Assembly (NCBI GenBank): GCA_037447295.1
Contig: JBBIGZ010000087.1
Coordinates: forward strand, 1 to 11,476
Source: 630D-37 sp037447295
GTDB lineage: Bacteria; Chloroflexota; Anaerolineae; Anaerolineales; Villigracilaceae
DNA length: 11,476 bases
Direction: 5' to 3'
Shown piece by piece: positions 1-6,923 of the stretch. The position numbers and the translations under genes are program-made. Position 1 is the stretch's first letter. Every line of letters begins with the position of its first letter. The notes under the pieces were generated by a model, which did no database searches, was not told where the DNA came from, and saw only the letters and a list, made by a program, of their open reading frames with translations.

Positions 1-158
1 ACGCAGCCATTTGACCAGCCGCTTATTCAATAGCCGTCAGACCCGCAAGAGCTTGGCATTTTCCAAAAACCTGGCTTGTTGTCGTGCGGCTGCGACTTGG
101 GAAGACGCTTACTACAATCTCGTGAGGTCTCACATCTTAAAAGGGAGACTACCAAAAA
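1..158. other. Leader/intergenic segment before the CBS gene
   Basis: No convincing gene is visible. All three + frames were read for a missing N-terminal CBS half of the following gene and none gives one. The frame of the CBS gene is closed by TGA at 123-125 and TAA at 138-140. The only regulatory-looking elements are a TACAAT hexamer at 113-118 and a purine-rich AAGGGAG at 141-147. Confidence 0.5.
113..118 (+). promoter_or_regulatory. Possible -10 element for the formate dehydrogenase operon
   Basis: TACAAT matches the sigma-70 -10 consensus at 5 of 6 positions and lies 40 nt before the CBS start codon, which would give a leader of about 30-35 nt. No good -35 hexamer stands 16-18 bp upstream (the bases there read CTGCGA). 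The call is therefore weak, and the operon promoter could lie before the window. Confidence 0.25.
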
Positions 159-506
159 ATGGCCGAACACAATATCGGCGCCCTGCTCGTCATGGAAGAT
201 AAACGCATCCTAGGCATCCTCTCCGAGCGAGATTGCGTGCGCAAACTCGATCTGCAAGGGCGCTCTTCTCGCACCACCCTCGTCGAAGAGATCATGACCC
301 CACGCGTACTCTACATCGAAGCTTCGCGCTCCATTGAAGAAGGCATGGCACTCATGCTCGAAAAGAACATCCGTCACCTCCCGGTCATGGAAGGAGATCG
401 GCTCCTCGGCATGATCTCCATTCGCGATCTGCTCAAAGCGATGGTGGATGAACAGCAAATCCTTATCTCCAACCTCGAACGTTACATCATCGGCGGAGGG
501 CGCTAA
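159..506 (+). CDS. CBS-domain protein, N-terminally short
   Basis: Encodes 115 aa. CBS pairs bind adenosine nucleotides such as AMP, ATP or NAD(H) and usually act as regulatory modules. The second CBS motif is complete (about residues 43-99, including EIMTPRVLYI, RHLPVMEGDRLLGMISIRDLLKA). The first keeps only its distal half (residues 1-30, AEHNIGALLVMEDKRILGILSERD). Relatives of this two-CBS family are normally about 140 aa and carry some 25 more residues (beta strand plus helix) before the AEHNIGALLVM segment, so about 25 residues are missing. The start is fixed by an in-frame TAA at 138-140. An AAGGGAG Shine-Dalgarno lies 11 nt from the ATG, somewhat far. The stop codon shares one base with the ATG of the next gene (TAATG), so the two are almost certainly co-transcribed and translationally coupled. 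A nucleotide-sensing role for the dehydrogenase is inference. Whether the truncated first CBS still folds is unclear. Confidence 0.8.
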   Translation: MAEHNIGALLVMEDKRILGILSERDCVRKLDLQGRSSRTTLVEEIMTPRVLYIEASRSIEEGMALMLEKNIRHLPVMEGDRLLGMISIRDLLKAMVDEQQILISNLERYIIGGGR

Positions 507-2155
507 TGAGCGAAATCAACTCCCTCATCCAACCGTATCTTTCTCAAGGGCGGAGCGGTTTGCTCCCCGCTCTACAAGCCGTACAGGCCGAATACGGCTG
601 GATTTCCCAAGAACATGCTACCGAGATTGCCCGGCTTCTCCGCATCCCGTTGGCCGAAGTGCACGGCGTAATCGAATTCTACGATCTCCTGCACAATCAA
701 CCCCATAAGAAAAAGGCGCTGCATATCTGCACCGATGTCGCCTGTGCCTTAAGAGGGGCAGATGATCTCCTCCGTAGCAAAGCTGCCGGCCCGTCGCTCG
801 CCGCCTCGGGAGGGACCTTGGACGGGAACCTGGAAATCGAACCAAGTCCTTGCCTAGGCCTATGCGATCGCGCTCCAGCGCGGCTCCTGCAAGAAGGTCA
901 CGCCTGGCGCATCGGCACGGAAACGGGAAATTGGGACGAACGCCCGGTTACCTTCGTCAGCGGGACGGTGCGTCGGCTAACGGCGCGCTGCGGAAACGGC
1001 ACCACATCCCTGGAAGCCTATGGCGGTTACCGTGCCTGGGAACGTGCCCGTCAACTTTCCCCACAGCAGGTGATTGAAGAGGTCAAAGCCAGCGGCCTAT
1101 TCGGGCGTGGCGGTGCCGCCTTCCCCACCGGCCTGAAGTGGGAAGGTGCGGCGCGCGCCGAGGGCACGCCCAAATACGTCGTCTGCAACGCCGATGAATC
1201 CGAACCCGGCACGTTTAAGGACCGTGTCCTGCTCAGCGAGGATCCGCACCAGGTCCTGGAAGGCATGCGCATCGCCGCTTATGCCATCGGCGCCGAAAAG
1301 GGCTATATCTACCTGCGCGGCGAATACGGCTACATTCGTCCGATCCTGGAAAAGGCCCTGGTCGAGGCCCAAAGCGCCGGTCTGCTCGATGGCTTCGAGA
1401 TCGAAATTCGCATGGGCGCCGGCGCTTATATCTGCGGCGAAGAGACGGTGCTCTTTGAATCCATTGAAGGCAAACGTGGCTACCCGCGCATCAAACCGCC
1501 GTTCCCCACCACCCATGGCCTCTTTGGCAAGCCAACCGTGATCAACAACGTTGAAACCCTGGCCTGCGTCCCCTTCATCATTGAGCACGGAGCGGCGGCC
1601 TACCGGACGGTGGGCAGCGAAAAATCCCCCGGCACCAAGCTCTTCTGCCTCTCCGGCGATATTGCCCGTCCAGGACTATACGAAGCCCCCTTCGGCATCA
1701 CCCTGGGCGAGCTGCTCGAAATGGCCGGCGGCGTGGCCGAGGGACGTCAACTGCAGGCCATCCTGCTTGGTGGTGCGGCCGGCGCCTTTGCTACCCCGCG
1801 CCACCTGGATACCCGCCTGACCTACGAGGACCTGCATCAGGCCGGCCTGACCCTCGGCTCCGGCGTAGTTATGGTCTTCGATGATCGGCGCGATCTGCGC
1901 CAGGTCCTCTTACGCATCGGCCGCTTCTTCGCCCACGAATCCTGCGGCAAATGCTACCCTTGTCAGATGGGCACCCAGCGTCAGCTGGAAATCCTGGAAC
2001 GTCTGGCCCAAGGGCGCCTGCTTCCCGGCGATCGGCAGCGACTGGAAGATGTCGGCTGGACGATGAGCGATGCTTCCCTGTGTGGCCTGGGTCAAACTGC
2101 GGCGGCGGCCGTGCTGAGCGCGATCAAAGAATGGCCACAGCTCTTCACCGTTTGA
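506..2155 (+). CDS. NuoE-NuoF fusion, HoxF-like NAD-reducing diaphorase subunit of formate dehydrogenase
   Basis: A 549-aa flavoprotein that should transfer electrons from iron-sulfur clusters to NAD+ via FMN in the cytoplasm. Residues 1-150 are a NuoE/24-kDa thioredoxin-like domain with the four [2Fe-2S] ligands C75, C80, C116 and C120. Residues 165-549 are a NuoF/51-kDa domain with the glycine-rich FMN/NAD site GRGGAAFPTGLKW (200-212), NADESEPGTFKDR (228-240), GAGAYICGEE (304-313) and the [4Fe-4S] ligands C480, C483, C486 and C526. There is no extra C-terminal ferredoxin domain of the kind seen in several electron-bifurcating homologues. The NuoE-NuoF fusion is as in HoxF of NAD-reducing hydrogenases, but the gene sits directly before a HoxU-like protein and a formate dehydrogenase catalytic subunit, so the partner is FdhA. 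GGAGGG at 495-500 is a good Shine-Dalgarno, 5 nt from the ATG. The ATG overlaps the CBS stop. Confidence 0.93.
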   Translation: MSEINSLIQPYLSQGRSGLLPALQAVQAEYGWISQEHATEIARLLRIPLAEVHGVIEFYDLLHNQPHKKKALHICTDVACALRGADDLLRSKAAGPSLAASGGTLDGNLEIEPSPCLGLCDRAPARLLQEGHAWRIGTETGNWDERPVTFVSGTVRRLTARCGNGTTSLEAYGGYRAWERARQLSPQQVIEEVKASGLFGRGGAAFPTGLKWEGAARAEGTPKYVVCNADESEPGTFKDRVLLSEDPHQVLEGMRIAAYAIGAEKGYIYLRGEYGYIRPILEKALVEAQSAGLLDGFEIEIRMGAGAYICGEETVLFESIEGKRGYPRIKPPFPTTHGLFGKPTVINNVETLACVPFIIEHGAAAYRTVGSEKSPGTKLFCLSGDIARPGLYEAPFGITLGELLEMAGGVAEGRQLQAILLGGAAGAFATPRHLDTRLTYEDLHQAGLTLGSGVVMVFDDRRDLRQVLLRIGRFFAHESCGKCYPCQMGTQRQLEILERLAQGRLLPGDRQRLEDVGWTMSDASLCGLGQTAAAAVLSAIKEWPQLFTV

Positions 2156-2166
2156 ACGGAGTGACC

Positions 2167-2832
2167 ATGAGCGAAATATTTACCCTCTCCATTAACGGCA
2201 AAGAAATCACCGCCCAGGACGGGCAAACGTTATTGGAAATCGCCCGCGCCAACGGGATTGAAATTCCCACCATTTGTTTTCACCCGGCCACAAAGGCAAA
2301 CGGGCTATGTCGCATATGCGTCGTCGAGGTAGAAGGATCGCGCCTATTGCAACCAGCCTGCGTAGTAGCCGCCCGGCCGGGCATGCAGGTACAAACGGAT
2401 AGCCCGCGCGTGCGGCGCGCCCGCAAGACGATCCTGGAAATGCTGGCCGCTACCGCCGATCTTTCCGAAGCGCCCGAAATCCTGGAAATGCTCAAAGCCT
2501 ACGAGGCCGATACCGCTCGCTTCCCGGAAGCCCAACCGCGCCATCTCCCGCCAATTGACGATAACCCGATGTACGTTCGGGAATATTCTAAGTGCATCCT
2601 GTGCTGGCGCTGCGTGCAGGTTTGTGCTGAAGATGCCCAATATACCCATGCGATCAACTTTGCCGGGCGCGGCTATCACACCCACATTGACACCTTCTAC
2701 GGCCTACCCATGCCGGCGACCACCTGCGTCTTCTGCGGTCAATGCATCGGCGTCTGCCCCACCGACGCGCTGGAGCCGAAGCGTGAGTACCTATTGGAGC
2801 AAGGAGAATGGCCGTTTGCATTTGGACGGTAG
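2167..2832 (+). CDS. NuoG N-terminal/HoxU-like iron-sulfur electron-transfer subunit
   Basis: A 221-aa small protein that bridges the catalytic and diaphorase subunits. Residues 1-80 form a plant-type ferredoxin domain with [2Fe-2S] ligands C37, C48, C51 and C65 (spacing Cx10Cx2Cx13C, as in NuoG/HoxU). Residues 135-200 hold two [4Fe-4S] motifs, C143/C146/C149/C153 and C187/C190/C193/C197 (ending in CP). The segment 82-130 between them has no Cys and no HxxxCxxCxxxxxC motif, so the His/Cys-ligated [4Fe-4S] cluster found in most NuoG N-termini is missing. The start at 2167 is chosen because GGAGTG at 2158-2163 lies 5 nt upstream and the ferredoxin fold begins at once. The open frame extends upstream to 1951 only inside the preceding gene. 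In many formate dehydrogenases this domain is fused to the catalytic subunit; here it is separate. Confidence 0.92.
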   Translation: MSEIFTLSINGKEITAQDGQTLLEIARANGIEIPTICFHPATKANGLCRICVVEVEGSRLLQPACVVAARPGMQVQTDSPRVRRARKTILEMLAATADLSEAPEILEMLKAYEADTARFPEAQPRHLPPIDDNPMYVREYSKCILCWRCVQVCAEDAQYTHAINFAGRGYHTHIDTFYGLPMPATTCVFCGQCIGVCPTDALEPKREYLLEQGEWPFAFGR

Positions 2833-2875
2833 ACATGAAACGTGGACCGTAGTTTGCGAGTGTTGAATTGATTTC

Positions 2876-2881
2876 AAGGAG
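2876..2881 (+). promoter_or_regulatory. Ribosome binding site of the FdhA-type gene
   Basis: AAGGAG, 6 nt before the ATG at 2888. It fixes the start after a 55-nt AT-rich gap, the only sizeable gap in this operon. No terminator or clear promoter is visible in the gap. Confidence 0.75.
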
Positions 2882-2887
2882 TCTCAT

Positions 2888-5077
2888 ATGGTAACACCCG
2901 ATCGAATTGTTTCAACCATCTGCCCATATTGTGGCGTTGGATGCAACTTAGAGTTACACATCAAGGATGACATCATCTATAAAGTTACTTCGCCCTTTGA
3001 TTCTGTAGTCAATCAGGGCAATTTGTGCGTCAAGGGACGATTTGGCTATGACTTCATCTACCACCCGAAGCGCGTCACCGTGCCCCTGGTGCGCCGCTAC
3101 CTGCTGGAGGGCAAGCCGCGGCCGGATCGTTCTCAAGCACCGCAAGCTACCTATCCGCGCAACGGGGGGGCCCCCTCCCCTTGGGATTGGATCGAAACCG
3201 ACTGGGATACGGCCCTCGATCTAGTAGCCGATCGGTTGGTGCAAATTTACCGCGAAGGCGGCCCGCGCGCCATGGCAACTTATGGCTGCGCCAAAGCGAC
3301 TAATGAGGATAATTACCTGCTCCAGAAGCTCTTCCGTGCCCTCTTCCGCACGAACAACGTCGATCACTGCACCCGCCTGTGCCACGCTGGCTCGGTGATG
3401 GCCTTGCTCCAATCCCTGGGCACCTCGGCGATGAGCAATACCGCTATCGAAGTGCTGGATAGCGATGTCTTCATCGTCACCGGCTCGAACACCACCGAAA
3501 ATCACCCTATCATTGCCCTGCATATGAAAAAGGCCGTGCGTGAACGAGGCGCCAAGATGATCGTCGTCGACCCGCGGCGTATCGAGCTGGTAGATTTCGC
3601 CGAGCTCTGGCTACCGCTACGCCCCGGCACGAATGTCCCTGTCTTCAGCGCCATGGCGCATGTGATCGTCAAAGAAGGGCTGTATAACCGCGCCTTCATC
3701 GAAACGCGCACCGAAGGGTTTGAAGAATACATCGAAAGCTTGGAAAAGTTCACCCCCGAATTCGCCGAAAGCGTCTCCGGCGTCCCCGCCGAAGATATTC
3801 GCCGCGCTGCGCGGCTCTACGCCACGGCGCGCAACGGTGCCATCTTCTGGGGCATGGGCATTTCACAGCTCTCGCATGGCACGGCCAGCGCACTGGCGCT
3901 GGTCAACTTGGCGCTGCTCACCGGCCACATCGGACGGCGCGGCACCGGCCTCAACCCGCTGCGCGGTCAAAATAACGTCCAAGGCGCCAGCGATATGGGC
4001 GTCATGCCCTTCCACTTCCCCGGTTACATGCGCGTTGATGTTCCCGGCAACACCGAGAAATGGGAAAAAGCCTGGAACATCGAACCCGGCGGTCTGAGCC
4101 GCGAGCTCGGCCTGACCACCACCGAGATCCTCTCCCACGTCGGGCCACAAGGGGTGCGGGCGCTCTATATCATGGGCGAAAACCCGATGATGACCGAGCC
4201 AAATCTGAACAAGACGCGCCACCACATTGAGCAGCTGGAATTCCTGGCCGTTCAGGACCTGTTCATCAACGAGACCGGGGTATATGCCGATGTCTTCCTG
4301 CCGGCTACGCCGTTCGCCGAAAAGGACGGCACCTTCACCAACACCGATCGCCGCGTGCAGAGGGTCCGTGCGGCATTGCCGCCGCGAGGTCAATCGCGCC
4401 CGGATTGGCAGATCCTCTGCGATCTGGCCAAACGCATCGAGGCACGGCTAGGACGCCCCAGCGCCGGCTGGGACTATCGGCATCCTTCCGAGATACTGGC
4501 CGAGGTCGGCCGTGTGGTGCCGGAATATGCCGGCATCACCTATGAACGCATTCAAAAGGTGGGGTTGCAGTATCCAGTTTGGGATACGGATTACCCAGGC
4601 ACCCCGTTCCTCTTCAGCGAGACCTTCCCGCGCGGCCGCGGCCGCTTCATTGCGCTGGATCACGTCACCGCAGCGGAGACACCGGATGACGAATATCCTT
4701 TCATCCTGACCACCGGGCGCCTACTGGAACACTGGCACGGCGGCACGCTGACGCGGCATTCCAGCCTGAACGATCTATACCCGGAGCCGTTCGTCGAACT
4801 CCACCCGGCCGATGCCGAAATGCACGGTATCCAGGACGGGATGCGCGTACGCGTCAGCACGCGGCGCGGCGAAGTGATCCTGCGTGCCCACGTCACTGAA
4901 AAGGCGACCGTCGGCGTGATCTTCCTCCCCATGCACTTTGCCGAGGCCGCAGCCAACCTGCTCACCAACGATGTGCTCGATCCCCAAGCGCGCATTCCGG
5001 AATTCAAAGCCTGTGCCGCCCAAGTCTTCCCGGCCCATGAAGAAACGCCGGCCCCCTTCCTGCGCGGGCGGTATTGA
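2888..5077 (+). CDS. fdhA: Formate dehydrogenase catalytic (alpha) subunit, Mo/W-bis-MGD, Cys-type
   Basis: A 729-aa member of the molybdopterin oxidoreductase family that oxidises formate to CO2, or does the reverse. The N-terminal [4Fe-4S] domain has ligands C12, C15, C19 and C47. The active-site signature is DHCTRLCHAGS, with C165 the predicted Mo/W ligand (Sec in E. coli FdhF), followed by H166. The second catalytic Arg is R359 in NPLRGQNNVQGASDMG, equivalent to FdhF R333. This Cys-His plus Arg set separates formate dehydrogenases from nitrate reductases. The C-terminal MGD-binding domain runs from about residue 600 (TTGRLLEHWHGGTLTR) to 715. There is no Tat signal, so the enzyme is cytoplasmic, consistent with NAD coupling through the preceding two subunits. 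Residues 78-100 form an extra Pro/Gly-rich loop encoded across a G7C5 tract at 3164-3175. Codon composition changes sharply near 3060. No fdhD or molybdenum cofactor genes lie in the window. Confidence 0.93.
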   Translation: MVTPDRIVSTICPYCGVGCNLELHIKDDIIYKVTSPFDSVVNQGNLCVKGRFGYDFIYHPKRVTVPLVRRYLLEGKPRPDRSQAPQATYPRNGGAPSPWDWIETDWDTALDLVADRLVQIYREGGPRAMATYGCAKATNEDNYLLQKLFRALFRTNNVDHCTRLCHAGSVMALLQSLGTSAMSNTAIEVLDSDVFIVTGSNTTENHPIIALHMKKAVRERGAKMIVVDPRRIELVDFAELWLPLRPGTNVPVFSAMAHVIVKEGLYNRAFIETRTEGFEEYIESLEKFTPEFAESVSGVPAEDIRRAARLYATARNGAIFWGMGISQLSHGTASALALVNLALLTGHIGRRGTGLNPLRGQNNVQGASDMGVMPFHFPGYMRVDVPGNTEKWEKAWNIEPGGLSRELGLTTTEILSHVGPQGVRALYIMGENPMMTEPNLNKTRHHIEQLEFLAVQDLFINETGVYADVFLPATPFAEKDGTFTNTDRRVQRVRAALPPRGQSRPDWQILCDLAKRIEARLGRPSAGWDYRHPSEILAEVGRVVPEYAGITYERIQKVGLQYPVWDTDYPGTPFLFSETFPRGRGRFIALDHVTAAETPDDEYPFILTTGRLLEHWHGGTLTRHSSLNDLYPEPFVELHPADAEMHGIQDGMRVRVSTRRGEVILRAHVTEKATVGVIFLPMHFAEAAANLLTNDVLDPQARIPEFKACAAQVFPAHEETPAPFLRGRY

Positions 5078-5110
5078 TCGCGAAAACAGGTAACGACGCG
5101 CTTTAGGTCA

Positions 5111-5752
5111 CTATAGATACTCTTCCACATCCGCCGTCGTCGGCAGGATCAGATCCGCACCGGCGCGGCGGAGTTCTTTTTCCTCTCCAAATCCACAGAG
5201 CACACCTATCGTTTGTGCGCCGGCGGCGCGACCGGCGCGAATATCCACCGTGGTATCGCCGATCATCACGCATTCTTCGGGGCGCACTCCTAATTGACGC
5301 GCAGCATAGAAGATGGGATCGGGATACGGCTTGGTGTGTTCACAGGTCATGGCAGTGACGATCACCCGAAAAAGCGGGGTGAGGCCAAAGTGATCCAGGA
5401 ATTGGAGCGTGCTATCCTCATCACGGCTGCTGATCACCGCCAGCGGGTAGCGTTGCGAAAGGTTCTGGAGCATTTGTGGCACGCCGGGGATGATCAAAAA
5501 TTCGCGCCAGCGCTTACGGCGATGACGGTACATCCAATCAACCAGGCGCGCCAACTCATCATCGATCCCCAAACGATCAGCAAGCGCGAGCAATCCATTG
5601 CCGGGTGCCTCCAGCCACATCACCGCGCGGCGCGCCAATCGCTCGGAGGGGATCCAGCGCTTCAGGCGACGAACAAAGAGGTCATCGGTATCGCTCAACG
5701 TGCCGTCTACATCGAAACAAAGGGCGCGGACAACGGATGGATTGAACGGCAT
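5111..5752 (-). CDS. HAD-superfamily phosphatase (phosphoglycolate phosphatase-like)
   Basis: A 213-aa cytosolic hydrolase with all four HAD motifs: nucleophile DVDGT (D14, acid/base D16), motif II VISSRDE (S108), motif III Lys in KPYPDPI (K141), and motif IV GDTTVD (D166, D170). A helical C1-type cap occupies about residues 20-88. The closest known types are Gph/PpaX (phosphoglycolate or pyrophosphate phosphatases), but the substrate cannot be read from the sequence. It is the last gene of the menA-menG-thioesterase operon, starting 6 nt after the thioesterase stop. A GAGG overlapping that stop codon can serve as Shine-Dalgarno. It converges on the fdhA-type gene with only 33 nt between, and no good terminator hairpin was found in that gap. 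A link to menaquinone synthesis is suggested only by position. Confidence 0.85.
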   Translation of the reverse strand: MPFNPSVVRALCFDVDGTLSDTDDLFVRRLKRWIPSERLARRAVMWLEAPGNGLLALADRLGIDDELARLVDWMYRHRRKRWREFLIIPGVPQMLQNLSQRYPLAVISSRDEDSTLQFLDHFGLTPLFRVIVTAMTCEHTKPYPDPIFYAARQLGVRPEECVMIGDTTVDIRAGRAAGAQTIGVLCGFGEEKELRRAGADLILPTTADVEEYL

Positions 5753-5758
5753 AGGGCC

Positions 5759-6229
5759 TCAATCTTCGTAGACTTTCCACCCCAGCGCTTCCAGTTGGGA
5801 GAAATCGAGCTGTTCCGCCGGCACATCCACCAGAAGCGCCGTGGCCTCTGCCAGCAAATTGCCTTGCAAATCGTAAAGCCCGGCCCACCCTTCGGCAACG
5901 CGGCCTTTGGAGCGCAAGGCCTTGCCCACGATGCGTAACGGCTTGCCGATCGGCACGTTTTGCCGATACTTGACCTTTAGCTTCGCCGTGTACATGAAGC
6001 GTGGCCGTTGCGGATCGCTGCCCATCAGCGCGCGGCCACTTAGCTCATCCAGCAAGGAAGCGACGATGCCCCCGTGAAGCAAGCCGGGATAGCCCTGAAA
6101 GTGCTCCGGAGGAGTATACCAGGCCTCCACTTGGCCGGGTTCGGTCTCGTAGATCTTCAACTTCAATCCTAGCGGGTTTTCCACCCCACAGACAAAGCAA
6201 TGGCGTGAATTCGGTTGCTTAAGCGGCAT
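5759..6229 (-). CDS. Hotdog-fold (PaaI/4HBT-type) thioesterase
   Basis: A 156-aa acyl-CoA thioesterase-like protein. The N-terminus has the CFVCGxxNPxGLxL motif (C11, C14) common in this branch of hotdog proteins. The core helix carries LHGGIVASLLDE (HGG 52-54, D61, E62), the region holding the catalytic acid in PaaI-type enzymes. Strands follow to about residue 136. The start at 6229 is preferred over an upstream ATG at 6253 because GGGGAGAG lies just before it (6234-6241) and the overlap with menG drops from 35 to 11 nt. The overlap implies translational coupling. Since the gene follows menA and menG, hydrolysis of 1,4-dihydroxy-2-naphthoyl-CoA is an attractive role. Known DHNA-CoA thioesterases are hotdog proteins, but substrate cannot be assigned from sequence alone. 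Confidence 0.82.
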   Translation of the reverse strand: MPLKQPNSRHCFVCGVENPLGLKLKIYETEPGQVEAWYTPPEHFQGYPGLLHGGIVASLLDELSGRALMGSDPQRPRFMYTAKLKVKYRQNVPIGKPLRIVGKALRSKGRVAEGWAGLYDLQGNLLAEATALLVDVPAEQLDFSQLEALGWKVYED

Positions 6230-6923
6230 GTTTCTCTCCCCAGTGAATGGCAATGGTGCCGAACATCAGGCGACGAAAACCGACTTGCTCAAACCCAACC
6301 TGGCGCATGCCCTCGGCCAAGGATTCGGCAGTTAGAAACTTCTCGGTGGAATCCGGCAGGTAAGTATAGGCATCGCGCCGGCCGGATAGTAAACCGCCCA
6401 GAACGGGAATGACAACGTGCAGATGAACCCAGATAAAAGGCCAGAGCAGGTTGCGCTTTGGCTGGGTGGTATCCAAGATGACAATCCGCCCGCCGGGCTT
6501 GAGCACACGATATTGCTCGCGCAAGGCCTGGAGCACATCGATCACGTTGCGCATCAGGAAACCGGAGACGACGGCATCGAACTGCCCCTCGGCAAACGGC
6601 AGTTGCAGGGCATCGGCGGCCACCCAGGGCAATTTGCCGTAGCGCGCCTCGCCGACCCGCATCATGGTCACCGTGAAATCGGCCGCGGCCACCCGTAGGC
6701 CGGGATAGCGCCGAAGGGCCTCCCGAGCCAAATCGCCGGTGCCGGTGCCAAGGTCCAGCAAGTGAGCGCCGGCGCTCAGGCGGGCACGCGTGATCACTTC
6801 GCGGCGCCAGCGCACGTCCTGCCACCCCGTCATCAGGCGGTTCATCAGGTCATACCGATGGGCAATTTGCGAAAACATCTGGCGTACATAACGCGCCCGT
6901 TCTTCACCTTTTAGATGGGTCAT
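6219..6923 (-). CDS. menG: Demethylmenaquinone methyltransferase (MenG/UbiE family)
   Basis: A 234-aa SAM-dependent C-methyltransferase that methylates demethylmenaquinone in the final step of menaquinone synthesis. Family signatures seen: FSQIAHRYDLMNRLMTGWQDVRWRR (residues 17-41), SAM-binding LLDLGTGTGD (55-64), the FDAVVSGFLMRNV segment (115-127), YRVLKPGGRIVILDTTQP, and the distal YTYLPDSTEKFLTAESL block that is typical of UbiE/MenG and absent from most other methyltransferases. The start at 6923 is chosen because its ATG overlaps the menA stop as ATGA, with AAAGGTG about 7 nt upstream. A longer frame to 6956 lies inside menA and is unlikely. With menA adjacent and no ubiquinone genes seen, MenG is a better name than UbiE. 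Confidence 0.9.
   Translation of the reverse strand: MTHLKGEERARYVRQMFSQIAHRYDLMNRLMTGWQDVRWRREVITRARLSAGAHLLDLGTGTGDLAREALRRYPGLRVAAADFTVTMMRVGEARYGKLPWVAADALQLPFAEGQFDAVVSGFLMRNVIDVLQALREQYRVLKPGGRIVILDTTQPKRNLLWPFIWVHLHVVIPVLGGLLSGRRDAYTYLPDSTEKFLTAESLAEGMRQVGFEQVGFRRLMFGTIAIHWGEKHAA

Noticed and set aside
1..202. Frameshifted N-terminal half of the CBS protein, including the open frame 11-202
   Set aside because: Translation of the other two frames gives no CBS-like sequence before residue 1, so a simple frameshift does not explain the missing part.
1097..1588. Long minus-strand open frame (163 aa) opposite the NuoEF-type gene
   Set aside because: It mirrors the codon periodicity of a clearly real plus-strand gene, has no recognisable motif and no ribosome binding site. 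Similar antisense frames at 3863-4393 and 4660-5130 were rejected for the same reason.
3368..3395. Selenocysteine at the formate dehydrogenase active site
   Set aside because: The active-site codon is TGC (Cys165 in CTRLCHAGS), not TGA, and the frame has no internal stop.
506..5077. Electron-bifurcating formate dehydrogenase or formate hydrogenlyase
   Set aside because: The NuoF-type subunit lacks the extra C-terminal ferredoxin domain common in several bifurcating complexes, and no hydrogenase subunit is present. A plain NAD-linked enzyme is the simpler reading, though bifurcation cannot be fully excluded.
5078..5110. Bidirectional terminator between the convergent fdhA and HAD genes
   Set aside because: Only weak CGCG pairings are possible in the 33-nt gap and there is no T-tract.
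5294..5938. Plus-strand open frame of 214 aa across the HAD and thioesterase genes
   Set aside because: It is antisense to two genes with full motif sets and crosses their boundary; the translation shows no domain.
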